DNA from: Limibacillus sp. | GTDB taxonomy: Bacteria > Pseudomonadota > Alphaproteobacteria > Kiloniellales > CECT-8803 | Direction of reading: 5' to 3' | Length of the DNA: 64,000 nt | Assembly: GCA_037379885.1 (NCBI GenBank) | Contig: JARRJC010000003.1 | Location: forward strand, 1 to 64,000 | Part shown: piece after piece, positions 41,103 to 53,884 of the stretch | Layout of the letters: the number at the start of each line of letters is the position of its first letter | Position numbering within the stretch: the first letter of the stretch is position 1 | Notes under the pieces: generated by a model | The model's database searches: none | Told to the model about the DNA's origin: nothing | Seen by the model: the letters and a program-made list of their open reading frames with translations, nothing else | Position numbers and translations under genes: made by a program

Positions 41103-42041
41103 TTAAGCCTTCTTGGAATCGCCCTCAGCGGCGGCTTCCTCGACCTCGGGCTCTTCTGCCGGAGCCTCTTCAGCCTTGGGCTCCTCGGCGGGAGCGTCCG
41201 CGGCGGGAGCTTCCTCGGCCTTGGCCTCCTCGGCAGGGGCTTCCTCAGCCTTGGGCGCCTCAGCAGGGGTAGCCTCCGCAGGAGCGACCTCAGCAGCAGC
41301 CGGCTCCACCGGAGCCTTCTCCGACGCGCCGACGTCGACGCCGCTGGCGGAAAGCTCGGTCTGAATGCCGTCCAGAACCGTCTGGCTCATCAGATCGCAG
41401 TAAGTGGCGATCGCCCGCAGGGCGTCGTCGTTACCGGGGATCGGATAGGTGATGCCGTCGGGATCGGAGTTGGAGTCGAGCACGGCGACCACCGGGATGC
41501 CCAGGCGGTTGGCCTCCTCGATCGCCAGGTGCTCCTTGTTGGTGTCGATGATGACGATGGCGTCGGGCAGACCGCCCATCTCCTTGATGCCGCCCAGCGC
41601 GCGCTCCAGCTTGTCGCGCTCGCGGTTCATCACCAGCAGTTCCTTCTTGGTCAGGCCGACGTTGTCCTCGGACAGCTTGGCCTCAAGGTCCTTTAGGCGC
41701 TTGATGGAGTTGGAAATGGTCTTCCAGTTGGTCAGCATGCCGCCCAGCCAGCGGTGGTTCACGTAGTACTGGCCGCACTGGCTGGCGGACTCGGCGACCT
41801 TCTCGCTGGCCTGACGCTTGGTGCCCACGAACAGCACGCGGCCACCGCCGGCGACGACGCCGTGCAGGAACTCCAGCGCGCGCTGCAGCATGGGAACGGT
41901 CTGGGAAAGATCGAGAATGTGGACGCCGTTGCGCTCGCCGAAGATGAAGGGCTCCATCTTGGGGTTCCAGCGGCGGGTGGTGTGTCCGAAGTGAACGCCG
42001 GCCTCGAGCAGCTGACGCATGGTGAAGCTGGGAACAGCCAT
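41103..42041 (-). CDS. rpsB: 30S ribosomal protein S2, with long acidic C-terminal tail
   Basis: Small-subunit protein S2 (312 aa). The core covers residues 1 to about 235: [45 protein letters not shown]-like sequence, then [21 protein letters not shown]. Residues 239-312 are an Ala/Glu/Pro/Lys-rich repeat tail with KAEEAPAEE recurring and a KKA end. Such extensions of S2 are known in alphaproteobacteria, but this one is long. First gene of rpsB-tsf, with a structured 190-base leader. Confidence 0.96.
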   Translation of the reverse strand: MAVPSFTMRQLLEAGVHFGHTTRRWNPKMEPFIFGERNGVHILDLSQTVPMLQRALEFLHGVVAGGGRVLFVGTKRQASEKVAESASQCGQYYVNHRWLGGMLTNWKTISNSIKRLKDLEAKLSEDNVGLTKKELLVMNRERDKLERALGGIKEMGGLPDAIVIIDTNKEHLAIEEANRLGIPVVAVLDSNSDPDGITYPIPGNDDALRAIATYCDLMSQTVLDGIQTELSASGVDVGASEKAPVEPAAAEVAPAEATPAEAPKAEEAPAEEAKAEEAPAADAPAEEPKAEEAPAEEPEVEEAAAEGDSKKA

Positions 42042-42083
42042 CTTTTAGTTCCTTTTCCGGTTATGCCTCCGCGGAGAGGATGA

Positions 42084-42100
42084 TCCGGGACCGTCCCGGA
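42084..42100. promoter_or_regulatory. Palindrome in the rpsB leader
   Basis: TCCGGGAC-c-GTCCCGGA is a perfect 8+1+8 palindrome lying 43-59 bases upstream of the rpsB start codon. A second short dyad CTCCGCGGAG (42067-42076) sits closer to the gene. In RNA these would form stable hairpins. S2 autoregulates through its leader in other bacteria, so a role in translational control is possible but unproven. Confidence 0.45.
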
Positions 42101-42163
42101 CACCGGAGCGACGGACGGGATGTCTCCCCGGCCTGCCGCAACTCCGCGTGCGTGATGGCCCGG

Positions 42164-42191
42164 AAAATAGCCATCGGCGGCACTATTGCAA
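42164..42191 (-). promoter_or_regulatory. Putative promoter of rpsB-tsf
   Basis: On the minus strand, -35 TTGCAA (42186-42191) and -10 TATTTT (42164-42169) are separated by 16 bp in the gap between dnaE and rpsB. It would give a leader of about 115 nt containing the palindrome at 42084-42100. The hexamer match is moderate. Confidence 0.4.
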
Positions 42192-42231
42192 GGGAAATCT
42201 CGGTGACGGCGCTTGCTGCGGACCGGGACCG

Positions 42232-45705
<3,474 letters not shown>

Positions 45706-45720
45706 GATGGGTAGAGCTTA

Positions 45721-46401
45721 CTAGCCCTCCACGATTCGGCCATCTTCCAGTCGAAGGCGGCGGTCCATGCGATCGGCGAGACTGGGGTTGTGCGTCGCGA
45801 TCAAGGCCGCCAGACCCTTGTCGCGCACCAGTCCGATCAGAAGCTCAAAGACCCGGTCGCCCGTGGCCGGATCAAGATTGCCCGTCGGCTCGTCCGCCAG
45901 CAGCAAGGCCGGCCGGTTCGCCAGAGCGCGCGCAATCGCCACGCGCTGCTGCTCGCCGCCGGAAAGCCGCGCGGGGCGGTGACCCGCCCGCTCCGACAGC
46001 CCCACGTCGGCCAGAAGGGACTGGGCGCGCTCGCGCGCCTCGGCCTTCGGCGTGCCGGTGATGAGTTGCGGGATCACGAGGTTCTCCAGCGCGGAGAACT
46101 CGGGCAGCAGGTGATGGTATTGATAGACGAACCCGATCGTGCGCCCGCGCAGCGCCGTGCGCTTGACCTCGGAGAGCTTGGAGGCGTCCTCCCCCGCGAT
46201 GGAGAGCGCGCCGCTGTCCGGCTTCTCCAGGAGGCCGCAGATCTGCAGCAGGGTGGACTTGCCGGCGCCGGAAGGGCCGACCAGCGCGACCATCTCACCT
46301 GCGCGCACCGAGAGATCGGCGCCCCGCAGCACCTCCAGGCGGCGCTCGCCCTGCTCGAAGACCTTGACCAGGCCCTGAATGGATAGCGTCACGTCACTCA
46401 T
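45721..46401 (-). CDS. lolD: Lipoprotein-releasing ABC transporter, ATP-binding protein LolD
   Basis: ATPase of the LolCDE complex, which extracts outer-membrane lipoproteins from the inner membrane (226 aa). Walker A is [11 protein letters not shown], the signature is [15 protein letters not shown], and Walker B is [13 protein letters not shown]. MacB-type exporters share these motifs, but pairing with a LolC/E permease (8-nt overlap) supports LolD. The start overlaps the end of lolC. Confidence 0.95.
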   Translation of the reverse strand: MSDVTLSIQGLVKVFEQGERRLEVLRGADLSVRAGEMVALVGPSGAGKSTLLQICGLLEKPDSGALSIAGEDASKLSEVKRTALRGRTIGFVYQYHHLLPEFSALENLVIPQLITGTPKAEARERAQSLLADVGLSERAGHRPARLSGGEQQRVAIARALANRPALLLADEPTGNLDPATGDRVFELLIGLVRDKGLAALIATHNPSLADRMDRRLRLEDGRIVEG

Positions 46402-47641
46402 AGCGAAGCGCCTCCACCGGATCGAGGCGCGCGGCGCGCCAGGCCGGATAGATCGTCGCCAGGAAGGAGAGGCACAACGCCATGGCGACGACCGAGGTCA
46501 CCTCGGTCCAGTCGATCACGGCAGGCAGGTTGGTCAGGAAATAGATCTCCGGATCGAAGACCTTCGCGCCCACCAGATCCTCCACCCAGCCCTGGATGGT
46601 CTTGATGTTCGCGGCGAAGCCGACGCCCAGAAGCAGGCCCGTCACCGTGCCGAAGATGCCGATGGAGGCTCCGCTCAAGAGGAACACCCGCAGGATCATG
46701 GCGCGGGTCGCCCCCATGGTGCGCAGGATGGCGATGTCGCGGCCCTTGTCCTTCACCAGCATGATCTGGCCGGAGATGATGTTAAAGGCGGCCACCAGGA
46801 TGATGAGCGTCAGGATCAGGAACATGACGTTGCGTTCGACCTGAAGCGCGTTGAAGAAGCTGGCGTTGGTCTGCTTCCAGTCCTGAATCCGGTAGGAGGA
46901 TCCCAGAGTGTCCCGGATGTCCGCTGTGTTGATGAAGACGCTGTCCGGGTCCTCCACGAAGACCTCTATCGCGGTCACGGCCCCCGGTGTCCGGAAGAAG
47001 ACCTGGGCGGCCTCCAGCGGCATGTAGATGAAACCGCTGTCGTATTCGTACATGCCCACGTTGAAGAGGGCGGCGATCCGGTAGGTCTTGATGCGCGGGA
47101 CCGAGCCGATGACGGTGGTGTTGCCTTGCGGCGAGACCAACTTGATCGGATCGCCCACGCGCAAGCCCAGAGAGGTCGCGAGGCGCTCGCCCACCACAAG
47201 ACCGTCCCGCGCCTCCATGTCCTCGATCGAGCCGGAGGCGATGTTGTCGGCGATGATCCTGCGGGCCAGCAACTCTTCCTTGGAGACGCCGCGCACCAGC
47301 GCGCCCGTGGCGCCGCCCCGCGCGCCGGTCACCATGACCTGCCCGCGGACCTGGGGCGTCGCCTGGACGATGCCGGTCATGTTCTCGAGCGTGACGTTCA
47401 GGGAGTCATAGTTCTCGATGGCGCCGGCCGCGGAATAGACCGTCAGGTGGCCGTTGACGCCGAGGATCCGGCCCAGCAGTTCCTGCCGGAAGCCGTTCAT
47501 CACCGACATGACGATGATCAGCGTCGCCACGCCCAGGCAGATGCCGAGCAGCGAGAAGCCCGCGATCACGGAGATGAAGCCTTCCTGCTTTCTGGGACGC
47601 AGGTAGCGCCAGGCCACCATGCGCTCGAAGACGCCGAACAA
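46394..47641 (-). CDS. lolC: Lipoprotein-releasing ABC transporter permease LolC/LolE
   Basis: A membrane subunit of the Lol release complex (415 aa). There is one N-terminal helix ([29 protein letters not shown] region, residues 20-48), then a large periplasmic MacB-like domain to about 260. Three C-terminal helices form the FtsX domain, with [14 protein letters not shown] as the coupling region. Only one permease gene is present, so it probably forms a homodimer (LolF type) or pairs with a distant homologue. Confidence 0.93.
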   Translation of the reverse strand: MFGVFERMVAWRYLRPRKQEGFISVIAGFSLLGICLGVATLIIVMSVMNGFRQELLGRILGVNGHLTVYSAAGAIENYDSLNVTLENMTGIVQATPQVRGQVMVTGARGGATGALVRGVSKEELLARRIIADNIASGSIEDMEARDGLVVGERLATSLGLRVGDPIKLVSPQGNTTVIGSVPRIKTYRIAALFNVGMYEYDSGFIYMPLEAAQVFFRTPGAVTAIEVFVEDPDSVFINTADIRDTLGSSYRIQDWKQTNASFFNALQVERNVMFLILTLIILVAAFNIISGQIMLVKDKGRDIAILRTMGATRAMILRVFLLSGASIGIFGTVTGLLLGVGFAANIKTIQGWVEDLVGAKVFDPEIYFLTNLPAVIDWTEVTSVVAMALCLSFLATIYPAWRAARLDPVEALRYE

Positions 47642-47688
47642 AGGCCGCTCCCTCTTGGTTTAAGGCCGCTGGTTCACGCGGGCGTGAC

Positions 47689-49014
47689 TCAGGCGGTCAG
47701 GCGCGCGAGGGCGGACTCCAAGGAGAGTTCCTCCTTTTCGCCCGTCGCCCGAGACTTCAACTCAACTACGCCTTTTTCAAGGCCGCGCGGACCGATCACC
47801 AGTTGCCAGGGCAGCCCGATAAGGTCCATGTCCGCGAACTTCGCGCCCGGACGCTCGTCCCGGTCGTCGTAGAGCGTCTCCACGCCGGCCGATTCCAGCT
47901 TTGCGTAGACCTCGTCACAGGCCTTGGCGCAGGCGTCGTCCGTGGGGCGCAGGTTGATCAAACCGACCTTGTAGGGGGCGACGGACTCCGGCCAGATGAT
48001 GCCGTTCTCGTCGTGGCTGGCCTCGATGATGCCGCCGACCAACCGCGAGACGCCAATCCCATAGGATCCCATGTGGACCGCGGACTCCGTCCCGTCGGGG
48101 CCGGTGACGGTCGCGCCCAGGGGCTCGGAATACTTGGTGCCGAAATAGAAGATGTGACCGACCTCGATGCCGCGCCGCTGAACGCGCTTGCCCTCGGGCA
48201 CCTCGGCCTCGAAGGCCGCGGGGTCGTGCTTCTCGTCGGTGCGCGCATAGAGGCTGGTGTAGTAGTCGACCAGCTTCTTCACCGCCGCCGCATCCTCGTA
48301 GTCCACCTCCAGGTTGGCCACGTCCACGTCCACGAAGTCCTGATGACAGAAGACCTCCGACTCGCCGGTATCGGCCAGGATGATGAACTCGTGGCTGAGA
48401 TTGCCGCCGATGGGGCCGGTGTCGGCCTCCATGGGAATGGCTTTCAGTCCGAGACGGGCGAAAGTCCTCAGGTAACAGACGAAGTAGTTATTATAAGACT
48501 CTACAGCTTTTTCATAATTCAGATCGAAGCTGTAGGCGTCCTTCATCAGGAACTCGCGCCCGCGCATGACGCCGAAGCGCGGCCTGACCTCGTCCCGGAA
48601 CTTCCACTGGATGTGATAGAGCAGCTTGGGCAGCGCCTTGTAGCTGCGCACCTCCGAGGCAAAGATATCGGTGATCAGTTCTTCGTTGGTGGGGCCGTAG
48701 AGCATGTCACGCTCGTGCCGGTCGCGGATGCGCAGCATCTCCGGCCCGTAGGCGTCGTAGCGCCCCGATTTCTTCCAGAGGTCGGCCGACTGGATGGTCG
48801 GCATCAGGACCTCCTGACAGCCCATGCGATTCTCTTCCTCGCGCACGATCTGCTCGATCTTCTTCAGGACCTTGTAGCCCATGGGCAGCCAGGAATAGAT
48901 CCCGGCGCTCGCCTGGCGGACCATGCCCGCGCGCAGCATCAAGCGATGCGAGACGATCTGCGCCTCGGAGGGCGTGTCCTTCATGGTGGGGAGGAAATAG
49001 CGGGAGAGACGCAT
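47689..49014 (-). CDS. proS: Prolyl-tRNA synthetase, short form without editing domain
   Basis: A class II synthetase charging tRNA(Pro) (441 aa). Motif 2 lies around [30 protein letters not shown]-like sequence, motif 3 in [16 protein letters not shown], and the anticodon-binding domain is C-terminal. E. coli-type ProRS is about 570 aa because of an inserted editing domain between motifs 2 and 3; this insert is absent, as usual in alphaproteobacteria. The ATG at 49014 (AGGA 5 nt upstream) begins the canonical [10 protein letters not shown]. First gene of proS-lolC-lolD-dnaE. Confidence 0.96.
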   Translation of the reverse strand: MRLSRYFLPTMKDTPSEAQIVSHRLMLRAGMVRQASAGIYSWLPMGYKVLKKIEQIVREEENRMGCQEVLMPTIQSADLWKKSGRYDAYGPEMLRIRDRHERDMLYGPTNEELITDIFASEVRSYKALPKLLYHIQWKFRDEVRPRFGVMRGREFLMKDAYSFDLNYEKAVESYNNYFVCYLRTFARLGLKAIPMEADTGPIGGNLSHEFIILADTGESEVFCHQDFVDVDVANLEVDYEDAAAVKKLVDYYTSLYARTDEKHDPAAFEAEVPEGKRVQRRGIEVGHIFYFGTKYSEPLGATVTGPDGTESAVHMGSYGIGVSRLVGGIIEASHDENGIIWPESVAPYKVGLINLRPTDDACAKACDEVYAKLESAGVETLYDDRDERPGAKFADMDLIGLPWQLVIGPRGLEKGVVELKSRATGEKEELSLESALARLTA

Positions 49015-49390
49015 GGCGATCCTGCTCTTGATCCTGTCTGGGACTCTACTGGAGAAGACGCCGGGAATGTAGGACTTGCCCGGCGGGGTGTCCACGGTGA
49101 AAACCCGTCAGCGGCTTATCTGCGGGTCGGGGATACTCCTTCAAGGGCCGCGCTCGCTTTCGCCAGGAACGATCATCTCCAGAAAGCCGCAAGCCTCAAT
49201 AATTCGCATAAATTGCGTGACACGCGGGAGCCTATAGAATAAAAGAACCATGGCTTGAGTCGCGGGACATAAACGCGGCCCGAGTTTGGGGAGGAAAAAT
49301 AAAAACGGCAGGCCAATGAGCCTGCCGTTTCCAATTCGGGGCCCTGCACCCCGCCTTCAGCCCCCGCCTTTAGTCCTCAGGTCTCAGCCT
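49015..49390. other. 376-base intergenic region between tag and proS
   Basis: The only gene-free stretch over 300 bases. The left two thirds should contain the proS promoter and leader, but I see no pair of hexamers I would defend; the AT-rich patch at 49195-49250 is the likeliest place. The right part holds the tag terminator (49292-49330). Between it and the tag stop lies a pyrimidine-rich stretch with repeated CTTCAGC/CTCAG words (49355-49400). No RNA gene was recognised. Confidence 0.6.
49292..49330 (-). terminator. Rho-independent terminator after tag
   Basis: On the minus strand an 11-bp stem AAACGGCAGGC/GCCTGCCGTTT (49303-49313 with 49320-49330) and a 6-nt loop are followed by TTTATTTTTCC. 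It ends the long nuo-birA-...-tag transcription unit, 61 nt after the tag stop. Confidence 0.9.
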
Positions 49391-49927
49391 TCAGCTCTTC
49401 AGCCAGAGCGGCTCCGCCGCCCTCACCCGCGCCTGCACCGGGCAGTCATCGCGATGCGCGCCGGGCAGTACCCCGCTCGACATCAGGAACTCGCCGACGA
49501 TCTCCGGCCCCATGAACTTGAAGGTCTTGCGGAAGAGTTTCACCCACTCAGCCTTGGTCAGCGGGTGGTGCGCCTCGATCCAGGAATAGAAGCCGCCATG
49601 GCTGCCGCGCAGATCCTGGATCACCTTGGCGTTGTGGATGAAGGCCCCGATTTTGAGGCGGTTGCGGATCACCTCTGGATCGCCGAGGTAGGCGGCGATC
49701 TCCTCTTCCCCGAAGCCGGCCACGCGGTCCACGTCGAAGCCCGCCAGGCGCCGCCGGAAGCCCTCCCGCTTCTTGAGGATCAACTCCCAGCTCAAGCCGG
49801 CCTGGGCGATCTCCAGCACCAAACGCTCGAACAGCCCGGTCTCGTCGGTCAGGGGAAAGCCGTATTCCCGGTCGTGATAGTGCGCATGCACCGGGTGGTC
49901 TGGAGCGAAATCGCAATAGCCGCTCAT
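49391..49927 (-). CDS. tag: DNA-3-methyladenine glycosylase I
   Basis: Excises 3-methyladenine from alkylated DNA (178 aa). It has the Tag helix-hairpin-helix glycosylase fold: YHDREYGFPL near the start, then LSWELILKKREGFRRRLAGFD. The four residues of the zinc snap are in place: C5 and H18 at the N-terminus, H158 and C162 (GAHRDDCPV) at the C-terminus. It begins 18 nt after the DUF1467 gene and is followed by a strong terminator, so it is the last gene of that operon. Confidence 0.95.
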   Translation of the reverse strand: MSGYCDFAPDHPVHAHYHDREYGFPLTDETGLFERLVLEIAQAGLSWELILKKREGFRRRLAGFDVDRVAGFGEEEIAAYLGDPEVIRNRLKIGAFIHNAKVIQDLRGSHGGFYSWIEAHHPLTKAEWVKLFRKTFKFMGPEIVGEFLMSSGVLPGAHRDDCPVQARVRAAEPLWLKS

Positions 49928-49945
49928 GCCTCTCCCCTCACCCGA

Positions 49946-50182
49946 TCAGAGGTCGCGGAAGACAAGAATGTCGTTCGAAATCAAATAGAACAGGATGCCC
50001 CAGATCACCGCCGTAATGACCGTGGTCGCCAGCACCTTGCGGCCCATCATCGGACGTTCGGGCGCGCTGGGGGCATGACCCGGTTCCGGGTTTTCCGGCG
50101 GGCGCGCACCCCAGGGAAGAACTGCCAAGAGAACGACCCACCAGATAATCGCAAACAGCATGACGGCGGTGTAGGGATTCAT
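49946..50182 (-). CDS. DUF1467 family small membrane protein
   Basis: A 78-residue protein with two hydrophobic helices (about 6-24 and 54-71) separated by a Pro/Glu-rich loop containing PWGARPPENPEPGHAP. The WWVVLLAVLPWG motif is characteristic of DUF1467, a family confined mainly to alphaproteobacteria. The function is unknown. The ATG at 50182 was chosen because residues before it belong to the overlapping mce gene region in another frame. It lies 16 nt after mce. This placement near mce and proS is common in the class. Confidence 0.88.
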   Translation of the reverse strand: MNPYTAVMLFAIIWWVVLLAVLPWGARPPENPEPGHAPSAPERPMMGRKVLATTVITAVIWGILFYLISNDILVFRDL

Positions 50183-50198
50183 GACGACGCCTACTACC

Positions 50199-50603
50199 TC
50201 AAGCCTGCTCCAGCTCGACCAAGGTGCCGCAGAAGTCCTTGGGGTGCAGGAAGAGCACCGGCTTGCCGTGCGCGCCGATCTTCGGGTTCCCGTCGCCCAG
50301 GACCCGCGCACCCTCGCTCTTCAGCTTGTCGCGGGCGGCGATGATGTCATCCACCTCGTAGCAGACATGGTGCATGCCGCCGCTGGCGTTCTTGTCCAGG
50401 AAGGCCTGGATCGGCGAGTTCTCGCCCAGGGGATGCAGCAGCTCGACCTTGGTGTTGGGCAGCTCCACGAAGACCACCGTGACGCCGTGGTCCGGCTCAT
50501 CCTGCGGCTCGGAGACCTTCGCGCCCAGGACCTGGGCATACTGCTTGGCCGCGGCTTCCAGGTCCGGCACGGCGATGGCGATGTGGTTCAAACGTCCGAT
50601 CAT
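50199..50603 (-). CDS. mce: Methylmalonyl-CoA epimerase
   Basis: Interconverts the (R) and (S) epimers of methylmalonyl-CoA in propionate metabolism (134 aa, VOC superfamily). The metal ligands of the fold start with H7 in LNHIAIAVPDLE; the second repeat has GMHHVCYEVDDI, and VELEQA closes the protein. The mutase subunits are not in the window. It lies 23 nt after rnj in the nuo-downstream operon. Confidence 0.94.
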   Translation of the reverse strand: MIGRLNHIAIAVPDLEAAAKQYAQVLGAKVSEPQDEPDHGVTVVFVELPNTKVELLHPLGENSPIQAFLDKNASGGMHHVCYEVDDIIAARDKLKSEGARVLGDGNPKIGAHGKPVLFLHPKDFCGTLVELEQA

Positions 50604-50626
50604 CTCTTTCCTCGTTCTCGTCTTCT

Positions 50627-52291
50627 CTAACTCAAGCGCACCAGGTGCACGTCGGTCACGGGTTTCTTGTCCGCCAAGCGCCGGAAGAAGCGCCTGACGG
50701 CGATCCGTCCGGCCTCCCGCACGGCCTCGTCATCGGCGAGTTCGCGCTTGCGGAGCGATTGGATGCTCCTTTCGATATAGGCCTCGGCGGCGTCCAATTC
50801 ATCGGCTTCCAAGTCCTCGTCCAGCAGCCCGTGACAGGAAAGCTGCGGCGGCGCCAGGAGAGCACCCGCCGCGTCCATCACCAGGGTCAGGCTGGCGGCC
50901 CCGTTGTAGAGCATCCGCACCCGCTCGCGCAGCACCTCGCTCTCGATGGGCCGTAGGGCCTGTCCGTCCAGCGCCAGGCGGCCCGACGTCACCTGTTCGA
51001 CCACCTCGGCCGGCCCCGGCGCAAGGCGGATCAGGTCGCCGTTGCGGCAGACGATCGACTGCGGCACCTGGCATTCCTCGGCGAGCGCGGCGTGCTCCAA
51101 CAGATGACGGGACTCGCCATGCACGGGGATCGCGATCTGGGGCCGGACCCACTGGTACATCTGCGAGAGCTCGTCGCGCGCCGGATGGCCGGAGACGTGA
51201 ATCTCGTGCTCGTCGTCTGTGTAGATCTCGATGCCCTGCTCGGCGAGCTGGTTCTGGAGCGCGAAGATGCCCACCTCGTTGCCGGGGATGATGCGCGAGG
51301 AGAAGACCACCGCGTCCCCCTCCTCCAGCACGATCTGCTGGTGCTCCCCCCTGGCGATGCGCGAGAGAGCGGCGCGCGGTTCGCCCTGGCTGCCGGTGCA
51401 GATCAGAAGCACCTCGTTTCGTGGCAGATAGCCCAGTTCTTCCTCGGCCACCACGGTCGGGAAGTCCTGCAGGTAGCCGCTTTCCTGCGCTGCTTCCATC
51501 ATGCGTTTGAGCGACCGCCCGGCAAGGCAGACCCGCCGACCCGTCTTCTTCGCGACCCGGCCCAGACTCTGGAGCCGGGCGATGTTCGAAGCAAAACAGC
51601 CCACGGCCACCCGGTTCGGCAGCTTCGATACCAGCTCCAGCAGGCCTTCCTGGACATCGCCTTCGCTGCCCGAATCGCCCTCCACCAGGGCATTGGTGGA
51701 ATCGCAGACCATGGCCAGGATGTTCTCGTCGGCCAGCTCGCGCAGCCGCGTCTCGTCGTAGTCGCCGCCGACCTGGGGTTCGGGGTCGAGCTTCCAGTCG
51801 CCGGTGTGCAGGACCTTTCCGACAGGCGTATGGATGATCAGCGCATTGGGTTCGGGGATGGAATGGGTCAGGGTCACCAGCTCGATCTCGAAGGGACCGA
51901 CCGTGAACTGGCCCGACAGCGGCACCTCCTTCAAGGGCACCTGGTCCAGAAGCCCCGCCTCCTCCAGCTTCCGCCGCAGCACGGCGGCGGTGAAGCGCGT
52001 CGCATAGACGGGACAGCGCAGTCGCGGCCAGAGGTAGGGCACGGCCCCCAGATGGTCTTCGTGGGCGTGGGTCAGGATCAGGCCGGCAAGTTCGTCCCGG
52101 CGCGCTTCGATGAAGGCGGGGTCCGGCATCACCACATCGACTGAGGGTACGCGCGGATCGCCGAAGGTGACGCCCAGATCGACCATCAGCCATTGGCCGT
52201 CGTGGCCGTAGAGATTGAGGTTCATCCCAATCTCCCCGGTCCCGCCGAGCGGCAGGAAGTAGAGTTCGTCCTTGGCTGGAAAGTCGCTCAC
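50627..52291 (-). CDS. rnj: Ribonuclease J
   Basis: A beta-CASP metallo-beta-lactamase ribonuclease with 5'-exo and endo activity, used in rRNA and mRNA maturation (554 aa). The zinc motif HAHEDH lies at residues 75-80, later ligands lie in LHTGDWKLDPEP and HVSGHPARDE, and PVHGESRHL marks the beta-CASP domain. The C-terminal RNase J domain is intact. Its start shares ATGA with the coaX stop. RNase J is usual in alphaproteobacteria alongside RNase E. Confidence 0.96.
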   Translation of the reverse strand: MSDFPAKDELYFLPLGGTGEIGMNLNLYGHDGQWLMVDLGVTFGDPRVPSVDVVMPDPAFIEARRDELAGLILTHAHEDHLGAVPYLWPRLRCPVYATRFTAAVLRRKLEEAGLLDQVPLKEVPLSGQFTVGPFEIELVTLTHSIPEPNALIIHTPVGKVLHTGDWKLDPEPQVGGDYDETRLRELADENILAMVCDSTNALVEGDSGSEGDVQEGLLELVSKLPNRVAVGCFASNIARLQSLGRVAKKTGRRVCLAGRSLKRMMEAAQESGYLQDFPTVVAEEELGYLPRNEVLLICTGSQGEPRAALSRIARGEHQQIVLEEGDAVVFSSRIIPGNEVGIFALQNQLAEQGIEIYTDDEHEIHVSGHPARDELSQMYQWVRPQIAIPVHGESRHLLEHAALAEECQVPQSIVCRNGDLIRLAPGPAEVVEQVTSGRLALDGQALRPIESEVLRERVRMLYNGAASLTLVMDAAGALLAPPQLSCHGLLDEDLEADELDAAEAYIERSIQSLRKRELADDEAVREAGRIAVRRFFRRLADKKPVTDVHLVRLS

Positions 52292-53079
52292 CGGGGCTCC
52301 GCCCCGCCCTGGCGCAGGTTGATCGCGTCGATGAGTTGCAGGCCGCGCAAGGTGAGATCGCCGTCCACTTCGCCAATCGCGTCGGTCGCTTCAGCGAAGA
52401 GCGGCGCCAAGCCGCCGGTCGAGATCACCCGCATCTCCGCCCCGTACTCCGCCCGGATGCGGGCGACCAGCCCCTCGATCAATCCAATGTAGCCCCAGAA
52501 GACGCCGGACTTCATGGCGGGGGCCGTCGCCTTGCCGATCACCTGGGCGGGCTTCTCCGGCGTGATCCGCGGCAACTGCGCGGCGGCGCGGTAGAGCGCC
52601 TCGATGGAGAGATTGATGCCGGGTGCGATCACGCCACCCTCATAGCCCCCGTCCGGCCCGACGATGTCGAAGGTGGTGGCCGTGCCGAAGTCGATCACGA
52701 TCAGCGGGCCGCCGTAGCGCTCCTGGGCCGCGACGCAGTTGACCAGCCTGTCGACGCCGACCTGCTCGGGCCGCTCGATACGCACCGGTACGCCCGTCTC
52801 CACGCCCGGCTGGCCAACGAACAGAGGCTTCACGCCGAAGTAGCGCTCGCAGAGGGAGCGCAGGGCGTAGGCCGCAGGCGGCACGACATTGGCGATGATG
52901 GCGCGGTCGATGTCGCTGGCCGAAATCCCCGCCAACTGCATCAGTTGGGTCAACCAGACCGCATGCTCGTCCGCCGTCTTGTTCGCCTGACTGGAGGCGC
53001 GCCACTTGGCGACAGCCGTATCGCCGTCGAAGACAGCGAAGGAGATGTTCGTGTTTCCGCAGTCGATGGCTAGGAGCAT
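52288..53079 (-). CDS. coaX: Type III pantothenate kinase
   Basis: Phosphorylates pantothenate, the first step of CoA synthesis (263 aa, ASKHA fold). The ATP-binding phosphate-1 loop is AIDCGNTNISFAVFDGD (D6), then GVDRLVNCVAA, and DFGTATTFD is the second motif. The ATG at 53079 begins MLLAIDCGNT, as in the family; a start 18 codons earlier overlaps birA. It follows birA after 7 nt and overlaps rnj by 4 nt. Confidence 0.96.
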   Translation of the reverse strand: MLLAIDCGNTNISFAVFDGDTAVAKWRASSQANKTADEHAVWLTQLMQLAGISASDIDRAIIANVVPPAAYALRSLCERYFGVKPLFVGQPGVETGVPVRIERPEQVGVDRLVNCVAAQERYGGPLIVIDFGTATTFDIVGPDGGYEGGVIAPGINLSIEALYRAAAQLPRITPEKPAQVIGKATAPAMKSGVFWGYIGLIEGLVARIRAEYGAEMRVISTGGLAPLFAEATDAIGEVDGDLTLRGLQLIDAINLRQGGAEPR

Positions 53080-53086
53080 GTGCCTG

Positions 53087-53863
53087 TCAGCCCCCTGCCC
53101 GGTCGAAGAAAACATCCCCCACGGCGATGGCACGCGGGCTGCCGCTTCCCTGGTCCAGCAGCAGGTGCCCCTCCCCGTCCAGGTCCTGGAAGCGCCCTTC
53201 CAGCGTCTCGCGCGGCAGACGCACGCGGATCATCTCGCCCTTGCCTTCGGCATGGCGCATCCAGGCGCGGCGCAGCGGCTCGAAGCCGTCTTCCAGCCAA
53301 ATGTTCACCCAGGACAGGAAGTGCCTGGCGAACGCCTCCAACAGGTCTGCTTCCGTCACGCTGGGCGCGCAGCCCTCGAAATGCAGGCTGGTCGCGTTGA
53401 TGTCGGAATCGCGCGGGAAGGACTTCACGTTGGCGCCGACGCCCAGGACCAGCCACTCGACGCCGCCCTCGGCGTTCGCCTGGGCCTCCAGAAGAATGCC
53501 CGCCAGCTTGCGGCCATTGGCGAGCACGTCGTTGGGCCACTTGTAAGTGACCTCGATCAGGGGCGGCGCTACCGAGCCAACAGCGTCGCCAAGCGCCAGC
53601 GCGGCGGCGAAGCCGAGCTGGGCCGCCTGCTTCAGTTCGCAGTCCGGACGCAAGACCATGGACAGGAAGAGATTGCCTCGCGGGCTGGTCCAGGAGCGTC
53701 CCTGGCGGCCCTTTCCGCCCGTCTGTTCCTTGGCCCAGACAAGGGTTCCGTCCTCGGCGCCCTCGGCGGCAAGGCGCTTGGCCTCTTCATTGCTGGAGAC
53801 AACACTGTCCAGCTCGACCAGCCGATAGGCCGGCGGCAGGCGAAGCGTCCTCTCGTCGCTCAT
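53087..53863 (-). CDS. birA: Biotin--[acetyl-CoA-carboxylase] ligase
   Basis: Attaches biotin to the carrier protein of acetyl-CoA carboxylase (258 aa). The catalytic domain shows SSNEEAKRLA, KGRQGRSWTSPRGNLFLS (biotin/ATP loop) and KWPNDVLANGRKLAGILLE. There is no N-terminal helix-turn-helix, so it is a monofunctional ligase, not a repressor like E. coli BirA. It lies 21 nt after nuoN, the standard alphaproteobacterial position. Confidence 0.96.
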   Translation of the reverse strand: MSDERTLRLPPAYRLVELDSVVSSNEEAKRLAAEGAEDGTLVWAKEQTGGKGRQGRSWTSPRGNLFLSMVLRPDCELKQAAQLGFAAALALGDAVGSVAPPLIEVTYKWPNDVLANGRKLAGILLEAQANAEGGVEWLVLGVGANVKSFPRDSDINATSLHFEGCAPSVTEADLLEAFARHFLSWVNIWLEDGFEPLRRAWMRHAEGKGEMIRVRLPRETLEGRFQDLDGEGHLLLDQGSGSPRAIAVGDVFFDRAGG

Positions 53864-53884
53864 GATGGTTTCTCCGTTTCCACC

